Below, in pieces: positions 9,866 to 17,716 of a DNA stretch of 64,000 bases (its first letter is position 1; the number at the start of each line of letters is the position of its first letter). The translations under genes were made by a program, and so were the position numbers. The DNA is taken from assembly GCF_002310815.1 (NCBI RefSeq), contig NZ_CP011033.1, positions 124,001-188,000 on the forward strand, written 5' to 3'. This DNA is from Pseudoalteromonas tunicata (GTDB lineage Bacteria; Pseudomonadota; Gammaproteobacteria; Enterobacterales; Alteromonadaceae). The notes under the pieces are model-generated. The model was given only the letters and a program-made list of their open reading frames with translations, had not been told where the DNA came from and made no database searches.

Positions 9866-10513
9866 ATGAAAAAGCTCAAAATTGAAATAGTGTCAGATAT
9901 CATGTGCCCTTGGTGCATCATCGGATATAAAAACTTAGCTGCGGCCCTTGATCAATTAGAGGGTGAAATCGAAGCTGAGATTAGCTGGAAACCATTTGAA
10001 CTTAATCCCAATATGCCGGTCGAAGGGCAAGATTTGGCTGAGCATTTGGCGCAAAAATATGGTCTGAGCGAAGCGCAAGGGATTGAAAATCGTAACCGTA
10101 TTTTAGACATGGGCGAACGTGCAGGCTTTAGCTTTAATTTTAGTGGTAAACGTATCATGATCAACAGTTTAGATTGCCACCGATTACTGACTTGGGCGGC
10201 CACTGAGGGTAAACAAACTGAGCTGAAATTGGCAATGTTTAAAGCCCACTTTACTGATGGTGTGTATTTAAACCAACAGGAAGCTTTACTTGACGTGGTA
10301 GCAAGTGTTGGCCTTGATATTGAGCGAGCTAAAGCGATTTTAGCGGGTGGTGAGTTTTTTCAACAAGTACGCAGTGAGCAACACGCATTACAGCAAATGG
10401 GGATAACTTCGGTACCTACGTTTATTATCAACGAGCAATACGCCATTACTGGCGGTCAGCCAAGCGATGCCTTTGTGCAAGCCTTAAAACAAATTAGTGA
10501 GCAAGAGGCCTAA
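9866..10513 (+). CDS. DsbA-family oxidoreductase, FrnE-like
   Basis: 215 residues. The N-terminal thioredoxin fold has the active-site CPWC (C14-C17) after the strand KIEIVSDIM, then the FELNPNMP segment and a long helical insertion, and ends with the cis-Pro strand SVPTFII and a GGQPS loop. This is the FrnE/2-hydroxychromene-2-carboxylate isomerase branch of the DsbA superfamily, which works as a cytoplasmic thiol-disulfide oxidoreductase. No signal peptide is present, consistent with the cytosol. The family's length is usually 210-240 residues. It is followed by almost 400 non-coding bases before the cold-shock gene, so it is probably a single-gene unit. Confidence 0.88.
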   Translation: MKKLKIEIVSDIMCPWCIIGYKNLAAALDQLEGEIEAEISWKPFELNPNMPVEGQDLAEHLAQKYGLSEAQGIENRNRILDMGERAGFSFNFSGKRIMINSLDCHRLLTWAATEGKQTELKLAMFKAHFTDGVYLNQQEALLDVVASVGLDIERAKAILAGGEFFQQVRSEQHALQQMGITSVPTFIINEQYAITGGQPSDAFVQALKQISEQEA

Positions 10514-10906
10514 GCACTTTTTACGCGCAACAGCTTGAGTGCTCTTGAGGGTAATCAAAAAGTTAAGAAACAAAACTTAAATTGGATTTTAAAACGTTCA
10601 GCTTAAATTATTGATTTGTAGTATTTTTGTGTGGTGTAACGTTGTTTGCAAGCACGTTTTACACAGTGCAACATAGCCGAACATCACGCTACAAATTTAT
10701 TTTCGTATATTTATAAATAAAGCTTGCTGTTGTGATGAGCTTACTGTTACATTGCTCATGTCGGCTGATAGCAAGCCTTGTTTATTTGTAAGTACCACGT
10801 TGTTTTAGTAATAATCCTTCGCGATATCCTCAGTTAAATATTTGTTCTCCCCCCGGCTCAATTGCCTTATTTTTGGCACACTTTTATTATTTTTAGGATA
10901 TTGATT
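10514..10906 (+). promoter_or_regulatory. Intergenic region with long cold-shock leader (copy 1)
   Basis: 393 bases without a gene. The distal part, from about 10779 to the start codon, is strongly conserved with the region before the second csp gene (including GTACCACGTTGTTTTAGTAA and the stretch just after it). That points to a long 5' UTR of the cspA type, which in relatives folds differently at low temperature. I cannot place the transcription start. Confidence 0.55.
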
Positions 10907-11116
10907 ATGTCTACTACAACAACTGGTTCAGTTAAATGGTTCAACGAAGCAAAAGGTTTTGGTTTTATTGAACAAGCGTCAGGCCCTGACGTATTTGCAC
11001 ATTTCAGTGCCATTTCAGGTGATGGTTTTAAAACTTTAGCTGAAGGTCAACGTGTACAGTTTACTGTATCGCAAGGCCAAAAAGGCCCGCAAGCTGATAA
11101 CATCGTTTGCATCTAA
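10907..11116 (+). CDS. Cold-shock protein, copy 1
   Basis: 69 residues, CspA family. It is a complete cold-shock domain with RNP1 (KGFGFIE) and RNP2 (DVFAHFS), and binds single-stranded RNA/DNA as a chaperone. The start is the ATG preceded by AGGA at 8 bases and giving [17 protein letters not shown]; an upstream in-frame ATG at 10862 would add 15 unrelated residues and lies in the conserved leader, so I rejected it. It differs from copy 2 by a single residue (Thr instead of Ser in QFTVS). Two hairpins follow the stop. Confidence 0.95.
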   Translation: MSTTTTGSVKWFNEAKGFGFIEQASGPDVFAHFSAISGDGFKTLAEGQRVQFTVSQGQKGPQADNIVCI

Positions 11117-11125
11117 GTTTGATGT

Positions 11126-11178
11126 GATGGGTATTATAACCCATCATAAAATACCTAAGTGCGATTAAGCACTTAGGT
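11126..11178 (+). terminator. Two hairpins after csp copy 1
   Basis: GATGGGT/ACCCATC (11126-11145) and ACCTAAGTGC/GCACTTAGGT (11153-11178) are perfect stems of 7 and 10 bp. No T-run follows, so they may protect or attenuate the transcript rather than terminate cleanly. Confidence 0.5.
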
Positions 11179-11199
11179 GTAAAGTTTGAAAGAAGTTCT

Positions 11200-11322
11200 G
11201 TTTATTTGTTCGTACCACGTTGTTTTAGTAATAATCCTTCGCGTTATCCTCAGCTAAATATTCATTTTTCCAGCTCAATTGCCTAACTCAGGCACACTTT
11301 TATTATTTTTAGGATATTGATT
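11200..11322 (+). promoter_or_regulatory. Conserved cold-shock leader (copy 2)
   Basis: It repeats the copy 1 leader with few changes: GTACCACGTTGTTTTAGTAA, ATCCTTCGCG, ATCCTCAG, GCTCAATTGCCT, then TTTTAGGATATTGATT before the ATG. Conservation of non-coding sequence equal to that of the coding sequence shows that the duplication included the leader, and suggests a functional UTR. Confidence 0.6.
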
Positions 11323-11532
11323 ATGTCTACTACAACAACTGGTTCAGTTAAATGGTTCAACGAAGCAAAAGGTTTTGGTTTTATTGAACAAGCGTCAGGC
11401 CCTGACGTATTTGCACATTTCAGTGCCATTTCAGGTGATGGTTTTAAAACTTTAGCTGAAGGTCAACGTGTACAGTTTTCTGTATCACAAGGCCAAAAAG
11501 GCCCGCAAGCTGATAACATCGTTTGCATTTAA
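11323..11532 (+). CDS. Cold-shock protein, copy 2
   Basis: 69 residues, CspA family, almost identical in protein and DNA to copy 1 about 416 bases upstream. RNP1 KGFGFIE and RNP2 DVFAHFS are intact. The start ATG has AGGA at 8 bases; a further ATG two codons upstream falls in the conserved leader and is less likely. It is followed by an RNase R-family gene in the same direction, 240 bases away. Cold-shock proteins and RNase R both deal with structured RNA in the cold. Confidence 0.95.
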   Translation: MSTTTTGSVKWFNEAKGFGFIEQASGPDVFAHFSAISGDGFKTLAEGQRVQFSVSQGQKGPQADNIVCI

Positions 11533-11771
11533 TTTGTATTAATCGGTTTTAATAATCGATTAACCACTTGCTCATCTACCTATGATGAGTGAGGTGCACC
11601 GCGCACATCCCCATTTGAGTCGCTCTGTTAGTGGCTCAATGTATAGGACTCATTACTGAGTCTGTCTCGCCTTATGCTTTATTTCATTTTATCTTTGCCA
11701 ATATTGAGAGTAATCCGATCCTGAATTTGAAGATACACCGAAAAGCGCTGGGCGATTTTTAAGAGAAAATT

Positions 11772-14003
11772 ATGAACTTAAACTCAACCGCATCACCATC
11801 AGCCCTTTATGATAATCCCATTCCTGGTCGTGAATTTATCCTCAGTTTGTTTGGTCAAATGAAACAAACCCTTAACCGTGAGCAAATTGCTTATGCGTTA
11901 AAATTAAATAATGCTGCACAAAAAGAAGCGCTTAGACGACGCTTGCGCGCGATGGAACGCGACGGGCAACTGTTGTTTAATCAACGCAAAGGTTATCAAA
12001 TAATTGATCAAACCTTGCTTGTACAAGGTGTCTGCCGTTTACATCATGATGGCTTTGGGTTTGTAAAATTCAGCGCCACCGAAAAAGATTTGTTTTTACC
12101 TAAAAATCAATTAAATCATGTGCTTGATGGTGATGAGGTGCAAATATTACTTGAGCCAAATAACCATAAACGCGCTGTACATAAGTTAATTAAAATTATT
12201 GAGCGCCGCACAACTCACATTACTGGCATAGTACATCGTGAAGGTAATGAATATCTATTAACGCCAAATTGCAGCAAGATGCCACACGCTATACCCATTC
12301 AAAGCAATAGCGTGACCGATGCCTGTATCGGGCAATATGTAAATGCTCAAATCACTCATTATCCGAGTTTTCGTCAAAGCCTTGTGGTCACAGTGAGTGA
12401 AGTGTTGGGCAAGCCAAATGCAGCCGGCATTGAAACCAAACTTGCGTTACGTCGTTATGGGATCAGTGAAACCTGGCCTCGTGCGTTACTTAAACAGGCT
12501 AGTTTGTTAGGTGATACGGTGAGTGAAAGCGATAAAGTTGATCGCGTTGATTATCGCACACTTCCTTTTGTGACCATTGATGGTGCCGATGCAAAAGACT
12601 TTGATGACGCAGTTTATTGTGAACAGATGCCCTTAGGTGAGTGGCGTTTATTGGTCGCCATTGCGGATGTATCACATTATGTAACACCTGGCGATGCATT
12701 AGACCTTGAAGCAAAGCAAAGAGGCACGTCAATTTATTGTCCTGATCAGGTCATTCCAATGCTACCTGAAACATTATCAAATGGATTATGCTCGTTAAAT
12801 CCTCTGCAAGACCGTTTGGTTTTAGTATGCGACATGACAATAAACAGCAAAGGCAAAGTACTCAATGCAACCTTTAATGAAGGGGTGATCCACTCCCATG
12901 CTCGCCTTACTTACGACGACGCTTATGCGGTTGTTGCAAATCCTGATTCTGCCAAAGCTAAAAAGGTAATTGCTAATACGGCTGATATTGCTGTTCATCT
13001 TAATAACTTACATATTTTATATTCAGCGTTAATAGCAGCAAGGCAGCAACGTGGTGCAATCGAATTTGATGCGCAAGAATATGGGCTAAAACTCAATTTG
13101 GAACAGAAAATTGAGAGCATTGAACCAATCATTCGCCATGATGCACATCGCATGATTGAAGAATTTATGCTGTGTGCCAATGTAGCGACCGCTGATTTTT
13201 TAAAGCGTCATAAAATTGCCGGATTGTTTCGTATTCACAGTGGACCTACGCAAAAAAAACTAAACGCTTTGCGCAGCTTGTTATTAGAAAAAGGCTTAAC
13301 CTTAGGTGGAGGCGATACGCCAACAACGCATGATTATAATGCGTTATTAAACAGTATTGGTGATAGAGCCGATGCTAGCGCGATTCGAACTTTATTGCTT
13401 CGCTCACAAAGCCAGGCAGAGTATTCAGCAACTAACCAAGGTCATTTTGGTTTGGCTTATGATGCCTATGCCCACTTTACTTCGCCAATACGCCGTTATC
13501 CTGATTTGATGACACACCGTGCCATCAAAGCGAAAATTCGCCACCAACAAACCAGTGTATTGCACAAATGTTTAAGCGTATTGCGCTTGGATAAAGTGAT
13601 TCATATTCCATTGTCGAAAAAATCATACCCGTATCTTGGCGCAGATATTAATACGTTAAGCAGCCATTGCTCGATAATGTCACGCCAAGCGGACGACATT
13701 AGCCGAGAAGCGACTAGTGCGTTGAAGTGTCAATATATGACGCAGTTTATTGGTCAATCATTTGAGGCAACAATTTCGGGCACGGCTCAATATGGCTTTT
13801 TTATTGAACTAGATAACACCGCGATTGAAGGTTTAGTGCCAGAGAGCCACTTTGGTCAAGGCGATTTTTTATATGATAAAACAAAACAACACTGGCGCGC
13901 TAAAACACAATGCTTTTCAGTCGGTGATGCTATAAAAGTGATTTTACACAGTGTGGATATACGCGAGCGCAAAATGCAATTTACTGTCGCAAAGGCTAAT
14001 TAA
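11772..14003 (+). CDS. rnr: RNase R-family 3'-5' exoribonuclease
   Basis: 743 residues. Order: N-terminal winged helix (20-80), two cold-shock OB domains (80-230), RNB catalytic domain (about 255-600) and C-terminal S1 domain (about 660-740). The catalytic Asp cluster DGADAKDFDD is complete (D270, D276, D278, D279), as is SPIRRYPDLM. It degrades structured RNA processively. Compared with E. coli RNase R (813 residues) it lacks the basic C-terminal tail. It is not next to rlmB, the usual neighbour, so it may be a second, diverged RNase R rather than the main copy. Genomic context would decide; the family call is secure. Confidence 0.88.
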   Translation: MNLNSTASPSALYDNPIPGREFILSLFGQMKQTLNREQIAYALKLNNAAQKEALRRRLRAMERDGQLLFNQRKGYQIIDQTLLVQGVCRLHHDGFGFVKFSATEKDLFLPKNQLNHVLDGDEVQILLEPNNHKRAVHKLIKIIERRTTHITGIVHREGNEYLLTPNCSKMPHAIPIQSNSVTDACIGQYVNAQITHYPSFRQSLVVTVSEVLGKPNAAGIETKLALRRYGISETWPRALLKQASLLGDTVSESDKVDRVDYRTLPFVTIDGADAKDFDDAVYCEQMPLGEWRLLVAIADVSHYVTPGDALDLEAKQRGTSIYCPDQVIPMLPETLSNGLCSLNPLQDRLVLVCDMTINSKGKVLNATFNEGVIHSHARLTYDDAYAVVANPDSAKAKKVIANTADIAVHLNNLHILYSALIAARQQRGAIEFDAQEYGLKLNLEQKIESIEPIIRHDAHRMIEEFMLCANVATADFLKRHKIAGLFRIHSGPTQKKLNALRSLLLEKGLTLGGGDTPTTHDYNALLNSIGDRADASAIRTLLLRSQSQAEYSATNQGHFGLAYDAYAHFTSPIRRYPDLMTHRAIKAKIRHQQTSVLHKCLSVLRLDKVIHIPLSKKSYPYLGADINTLSSHCSIMSRQADDISREATSALKCQYMTQFIGQSFEATISGTAQYGFFIELDNTAIEGLVPESHFGQGDFLYDKTKQHWRAKTQCFSVGDAIKVILHSVDIRERKMQFTVAKAN

Positions 14004-14004
14004 G

Positions 14005-14177
14005 CTCAAGACTGAATCGTAAATCACTCTTAAGCGGCTATTTTCAACGCTAACAGCGGCTCGCTATCAACGCCTACATCCCCCTTGCTAGCCTTGAAAA
14101 TATCGGGTTAGCGATGAATAACTTGATATTTCCTTTTAATTCAATGTATTGATAAATCTCTCTTATTCAGTCTTGAG
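14005..14177. repeat. 173-bp TIR-bounded dispersed repeat element (copy A)
   Basis: It is bounded by a perfect 13-bp inverted repeat, CTCAAGACTGAAT (14005-14017) and ATTCAGTCTTGAG (14165-14177). A second inner inverted repeat pairs GCTATTTTCAACGCTAAC with TTGAAAATA...GTTAGCG. Related copies lie at about 31265-31455 and 43793-43960. No coding capacity; it resembles a MITE or other non-autonomous hairpin element. Confidence 0.75.
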
Positions 14178-14189
14178 GCTAACTAATTT

Positions 14190-14260
14190 CAATACTGAAT
14201 AATAAATCACTCTCTGGCAGCTGTTTTTGCTGCTAGCAGTGTACTCGCTCTTGATGCTGT
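14190..14260. repeat. Partial second copy of the TIR element
   Basis: ATACTGAATAATAAATCACTCT followed by CAGCTGTTTTTGCTGCTAGC matches the left part of the 173-bp element just upstream, then the similarity fades. It is a truncated or decayed tandem copy. Confidence 0.5.
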
Positions 14261-14589
14261 AATCGGCCTACGCAATATTGTGCACCACTCTACGAGACTC
14301 CATTATCCATAACTATTTTTGGTTATTCATTAATACTGCATCAAAAACCTCTGATTAACACCATTCGTGCAATAATGTTTACATTTAAGTTAAATTTATG
14401 TTAATTGCGATTTGGAATATCCATTTTAGGTACTACCTTTTTATGGTGTTTCAAAAACCCAAAACAGATACAGATGTATTTTAATCCTTCGAGTGAGGTT
14501 AGGGAGTATTGCTTTTGGGATTGTGCACCTGACTTAGGTGCAGTTTTTGGAATGCATTTTCTCTTAAATTTATTAAAAAGGATTAAACA

Positions 14590-16443
14590 ATGCGTAAATT
14601 AAGTACTCTAACATTTGCTGTAATTGCCGGTTTGTCAGCTCAATATGTTAGTGCGGCACAACTTATGTCTGTTGATGATAGTCGTGCCATTGAAGGTAAA
14701 TATATCGTTGTATTTAAAACGCCTTCTGTTTTAGATATTCATAGTCATGATGCCATTTCAAACTTTGCAAGCTTACAAGCCAAAAGTTTGGTAAATCTTT
14801 ACAATATTGAAATTGCACAAGAATTTGGCAATGTATTAAATGGGGTTTTGGTTAACGCCTCAAGTAAACAAATAAAGCAAATGTTGAGCGACCCAAATAT
14901 AGAATACATTGAACAAGATCAAATCATGTCGATTAGCCCATTAGCAAGTACGAATGAAAATCAAGCAAATGCGGTTTGGGGATTAGACCGAATTGACCAG
15001 CAAGACCTGCCTTTAAACGGTAATTACAGTTATGAATATGATGGCTCTGGAGTAACCGCTTATGTTATCGATACAGGGGTAAGGGTTACTCATAATGAAT
15101 TTGGCAATCGAGCTTCACATGGGTATGACTTTATTGATAATGACAATGATGCAACAGATTGTAACGGCCATGGTACACACGTTGCGGGCACCATAGGCGG
15201 TGGCACATATGGTGTTGCTAAAAACGTTAATATTGTGGGTGTGCGAGTATTGGGTTGTAGTGGTTCGGGTTCAAACTCAGGTGTGATAGCTGGGATTAAC
15301 TGGGTTAAAAATAATGCATCGGGTCCGTCTGTTGCCAACATGAGTTTAGGCGGAGGAGTATCGCAAGCAACTGATGATGCGGTAAATAATGCGGTTGCTT
15401 CTGGGGTCAATTTTATTGTTGCAGCTGGCAACGACAACAGCAATGCGTGTAATTATTCACCAGCGCGCGCAGCAAATGCGATTACAGTAGGGTCTACAAC
15501 CAGTAACGATGGCCGTTCTAGCTTTTCAAACTATGGCAATTGTTTAGATATTTATGCACCAGGTTCGAACATTAAATCGGCTTGGTATAACTCAGATTCT
15601 GCAACAAATAGTATCAGTGGTACGTCGATGGCATCTCCTCATGTGGCTGGCGCCGTTGCGTTATACCTTGATCAAAATCCATCGCTTAGTACTTCACAAA
15701 TTGAAAGTTTATTAAGCCAACGTAGTTCAAAAAATAAAGTATCGGATGCTAAATCAGGCTCGCCTAATGAGTTATTACACACATTAGAAGGTATTATAGT
15801 GCCGCCACCAAAAGATAAAGAACTCATTAATGGTCAAGGTGTTACAGCATCTGGTACACAAGGTTCAAATACTTTTTATAAATTAGTTGTGCCTGCAGGC
15901 TCTTCATCTTTATCTTTTAATACCAGCGGTGGCTCTGGTGATGTTGATTTGTATGTACAAGTGGGGCAAAAACCATCAATAAATAATTATAACTGCCGAC
16001 CTTTCCAAAATGGTAATGTCGAAAGTTGCACCTTTAATAATCCACAAGCTGGAGATTGGTGGGTAATGCTCAACGGTTACAGCCAATACAATGGCGTTAA
16101 TTTAGTCGGTAATTATGAAGCTGACGGGGGCTGTGGTAGCAACTGCTTAACAAATGGTGTGCCTGCAACAAATATTGCAGGTGCAAGTGGCCAAGAGGTT
16201 GTTTATACCATTGATGTACCTGCCAATGTTGCTTTAAATGTAGCTATGTCTGGTGGTTCAGGTGATGCTGACTTATATGTTCGCCGAGGGGCTAAAGCCA
16301 CGACCAGTACGTACGATTGTCGTCCCTTCTTAAATGGTAATAATGAAAGCTGTAACGTTAATTCAGGCCAAGGTGGTAAATATTACATTACGCTTAGAGG
16401 TTACAACTCATTTTCTGGAGTGAGTGTTGTAGCGTCATATTAA
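14590..16443 (+). CDS. Secreted S8 subtilisin-like protease with two PPC domains
   Basis: 617 residues. Signal peptide 1-22 (ending VSA), inhibitor I9 propeptide (about 35-115, with GKYIVVFK and IEYIEQDQ), then a proteinase K-type catalytic domain with D161 (VIDTG), H194 (NGHGTHVAG) and S346 (GTSMASPHVAG). Two PPC (bacterial pre-peptidase C-terminal) domains follow, at about 410-505 and 515-615, each with a GGSGD(V/A)DLYV core. This is an extracellular endoprotease, very probably exported by the type II system and matured by loss of propeptide and possibly PPC domains. AAGG lies 8-9 bases before the ATG. It has its own terminator and is transcribed alone. Confidence 0.95.
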   Translation: MRKLSTLTFAVIAGLSAQYVSAAQLMSVDDSRAIEGKYIVVFKTPSVLDIHSHDAISNFASLQAKSLVNLYNIEIAQEFGNVLNGVLVNASSKQIKQMLSDPNIEYIEQDQIMSISPLASTNENQANAVWGLDRIDQQDLPLNGNYSYEYDGSGVTAYVIDTGVRVTHNEFGNRASHGYDFIDNDNDATDCNGHGTHVAGTIGGGTYGVAKNVNIVGVRVLGCSGSGSNSGVIAGINWVKNNASGPSVANMSLGGGVSQATDDAVNNAVASGVNFIVAAGNDNSNACNYSPARAANAITVGSTTSNDGRSSFSNYGNCLDIYAPGSNIKSAWYNSDSATNSISGTSMASPHVAGAVALYLDQNPSLSTSQIESLLSQRSSKNKVSDAKSGSPNELLHTLEGIIVPPPKDKELINGQGVTASGTQGSNTFYKLVVPAGSSSLSFNTSGGSGDVDLYVQVGQKPSINNYNCRPFQNGNVESCTFNNPQAGDWWVMLNGYSQYNGVNLVGNYEADGGCGSNCLTNGVPATNIAGASGQEVVYTIDVPANVALNVAMSGGSGDADLYVRRGAKATTSTYDCRPFLNGNNESCNVNSGQGGKYYITLRGYNSFSGVSVVASY

Positions 16444-16508
16444 TTAATCCCTGTTGGGTTAACAGCAGAATAAGCCCACATTAAACTGATTTGGGCATAA
16501 TAATATAG

Positions 16509-16569
16509 AGCTCCAAGGTGTGTGGTGATGCTGATTTGAACATCCCACATGATTAGGAGCTTTATTTTT
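16509..16569 (+). terminator. Terminator of the S8 protease gene
   Basis: AGCTCC pairs with GGAGCT, and inside it GTGTGTGGTGATG pairs imperfectly with CATCCCACATG. TTTATTTTT follows. It lies 65 bases past the protease stop codon. Confidence 0.65.
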
Positions 16570-16586
16570 AACATAAGCAGTATTAT

Positions 16587-17045
16587 TTATTGTTTAGTGT
16601 CGTTGCTACCTGGAGGTTTAATCACAAAGCCTTTTTCAATGCCACTTTTAAAGCCTACTTTTTCATATACTCGATGCGCGCCAATTAACTGTTCACCCGA
16701 TAACAACATTACTTTGTAGCATTGTTGTTGCCACGCAAGCTCAATTGCATAAGTTAAAACTTGCTGACTAAGCCCTTGTTGGCGAAATTTAGCCGCGGTA
16801 ATGACATGTTCAATAATGCCAAAAGGCCGAGCGCCATTGGCTATGCTTTTGTTCATTGTCAGGGCGCAGGTTGCTGCTAGTTGGCCGTCACGTTCAGCCA
16901 CTACAATAAAGCTACTTGAGTCGTTAATTAAGTCAGCCCAGGCTTTTTCTGCATGCTTTTGGCTTAAAATCGGATCATGAGGTCGCAATTCTTGATAAAG
17001 GGCTTGCACGGCCACGCGATCGGATAAAGTGGCTAAGCGGATCAT
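16587..17045 (-). CDS. GNAT-family N-acetyltransferase
   Basis: 152 residues, one GNAT domain. It begins with the strand MIRLATLSDRVAVQALY and has the acetyl-CoA loop FRQQGLSQQVL (a variant of RxxGxG/A) after the strand IIEHVITA; it ends with AHRVYEKVGFKSG. The substrate is unknown; it could be a small molecule or a protein N-terminus. It lies 19 bases downstream of the MreB-like gene on the same strand with its own AAGGA, so the two probably form an operon. That pairing is the only hint about its job. Confidence 0.85.
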   Translation of the reverse strand: MIRLATLSDRVAVQALYQELRPHDPILSQKHAEKAWADLINDSSSFIVVAERDGQLAATCALTMNKSIANGARPFGIIEHVITAAKFRQQGLSQQVLTYAIELAWQQQCYKVMLLSGEQLIGAHRVYEKVGFKSGIEKGFVIKPPGSNDTKQ

Positions 17046-17064
17046 CTAGGTTATTCCTTTTTAG

Positions 17065-17556
17065 TTAACAGACTGAAACCCTAAACTTAATAGCGTCAAA
17101 ACTATCAACTTTAGGATTGATTTTATCACCCAAATAGATGACGACTTCCCTTGCTCCAGCACCAAGAGCAAGCTCACGTAAAATACGATCCTCTATGCTC
17201 GTTAAGCCGCCTTCAGTTTTTTCAAGTTGATGCATGATAATTCTAGGTGCAGGTCTAATCCTAGATTTATGGATTTCAAATACGCCATGCTGAATAATTT
17301 TTTCAGCGAGAAGAAAATCTCCGACAAAAGATCGTGTATGTTGAAATGGGTTTGTCACTGCAATATTGCCAGAGGTTTCTTGTTTTGCAATCTTCCCTAT
17401 TGCTTTAACAACTTCACCTTTTTTAGTTTTTTCTATTGCAATATAAGGCTCATCTTCATATTTAATATCTGAAGAAAAAACCTGGATTGATATTTTATTT
17501 TGGCTTAACTCAACAAGTAAATCGTTTGAGAAAAGACCTCTCAGAAAGGTTAACAA
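17065..17556 (-). CDS. Miniature MreB-like protein lacking the nucleotide-binding core
   Basis: 163 residues from a TTG start at 17556, chosen because a perfect AGGAGG sits 6 bases upstream and the product then begins MLTFLRGLFSND, matching the membrane-binding N-terminus of MreB (MLKKFRGMFSND in E. coli). A GTG 18 bases further out is the alternative. The alignment continues through GNIAVTNP, GDFLLAEKIIQH, RPAPRIIM and ALGAGAREV, i.e. subdomain IA, and stops about where MreB would enter the second phosphate-binding half. The first phosphate loop DLGTANT is replaced by ELSQNKI, so ATP binding is not expected. It could be an MreB interactor or regulator, or a decaying paralogue. It is the first gene of an operon with a GNAT enzyme. 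Confidence 0.7.
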   Translation of the reverse strand: MLTFLRGLFSNDLLVELSQNKISIQVFSSDIKYEDEPYIAIEKTKKGEVVKAIGKIAKQETSGNIAVTNPFQHTRSFVGDFLLAEKIIQHGVFEIHKSRIRPAPRIIMHQLEKTEGGLTSIEDRILRELALGAGAREVVIYLGDKINPKVDSFDAIKFRVSVC

Positions 17557-17674
17557 TACAGGCCTCCTAGCCACATTTGTGAAGGTGAAGGAACAGGCCT
17601 ATTTTTTCTTTTTAACGTCAAAGGCAAAAGGCGACCTATTCTATTACTTTTTACAGAGTATCGAATTGGCTCTT

Positions 17675-17699
17675 AAAGGCCACCTAAAATTTGGTGGCC
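17675..17699 (-). terminator. Terminator of the S9 peptidase gene
   Basis: On the minus strand GGCCACC and GGTGGCC form a 7-bp GC-rich stem around an AT-rich loop, followed by TTTAAG. It is 18 bases past the stop codon. Confidence 0.65.
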
Positions 17700-17716
17700 T
17701 GTTGAAGATGAGCTGA

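Larger units (their letters stand above)
14004..14589. other. Non-coding region with repeat element and protease leader
   Basis: 586 bases. The first 173 are a TIR-bounded repeat element (listed separately), then comes a degenerate second copy (about 14190-14260). The last 190 bases are probably the upstream region and leader of the S8 protease. An in-frame reading of 65 codons (14405-14602) overlaps the protease start and has no family features, so I do not call it. Confidence 0.6.

Noticed and set aside
14405..14602. A 65-codon frame just before the S8 protease
   Set aside because: It overlaps the protease start in another frame, has no Shine-Dalgarno and no recognisable pattern; more likely leader sequence.
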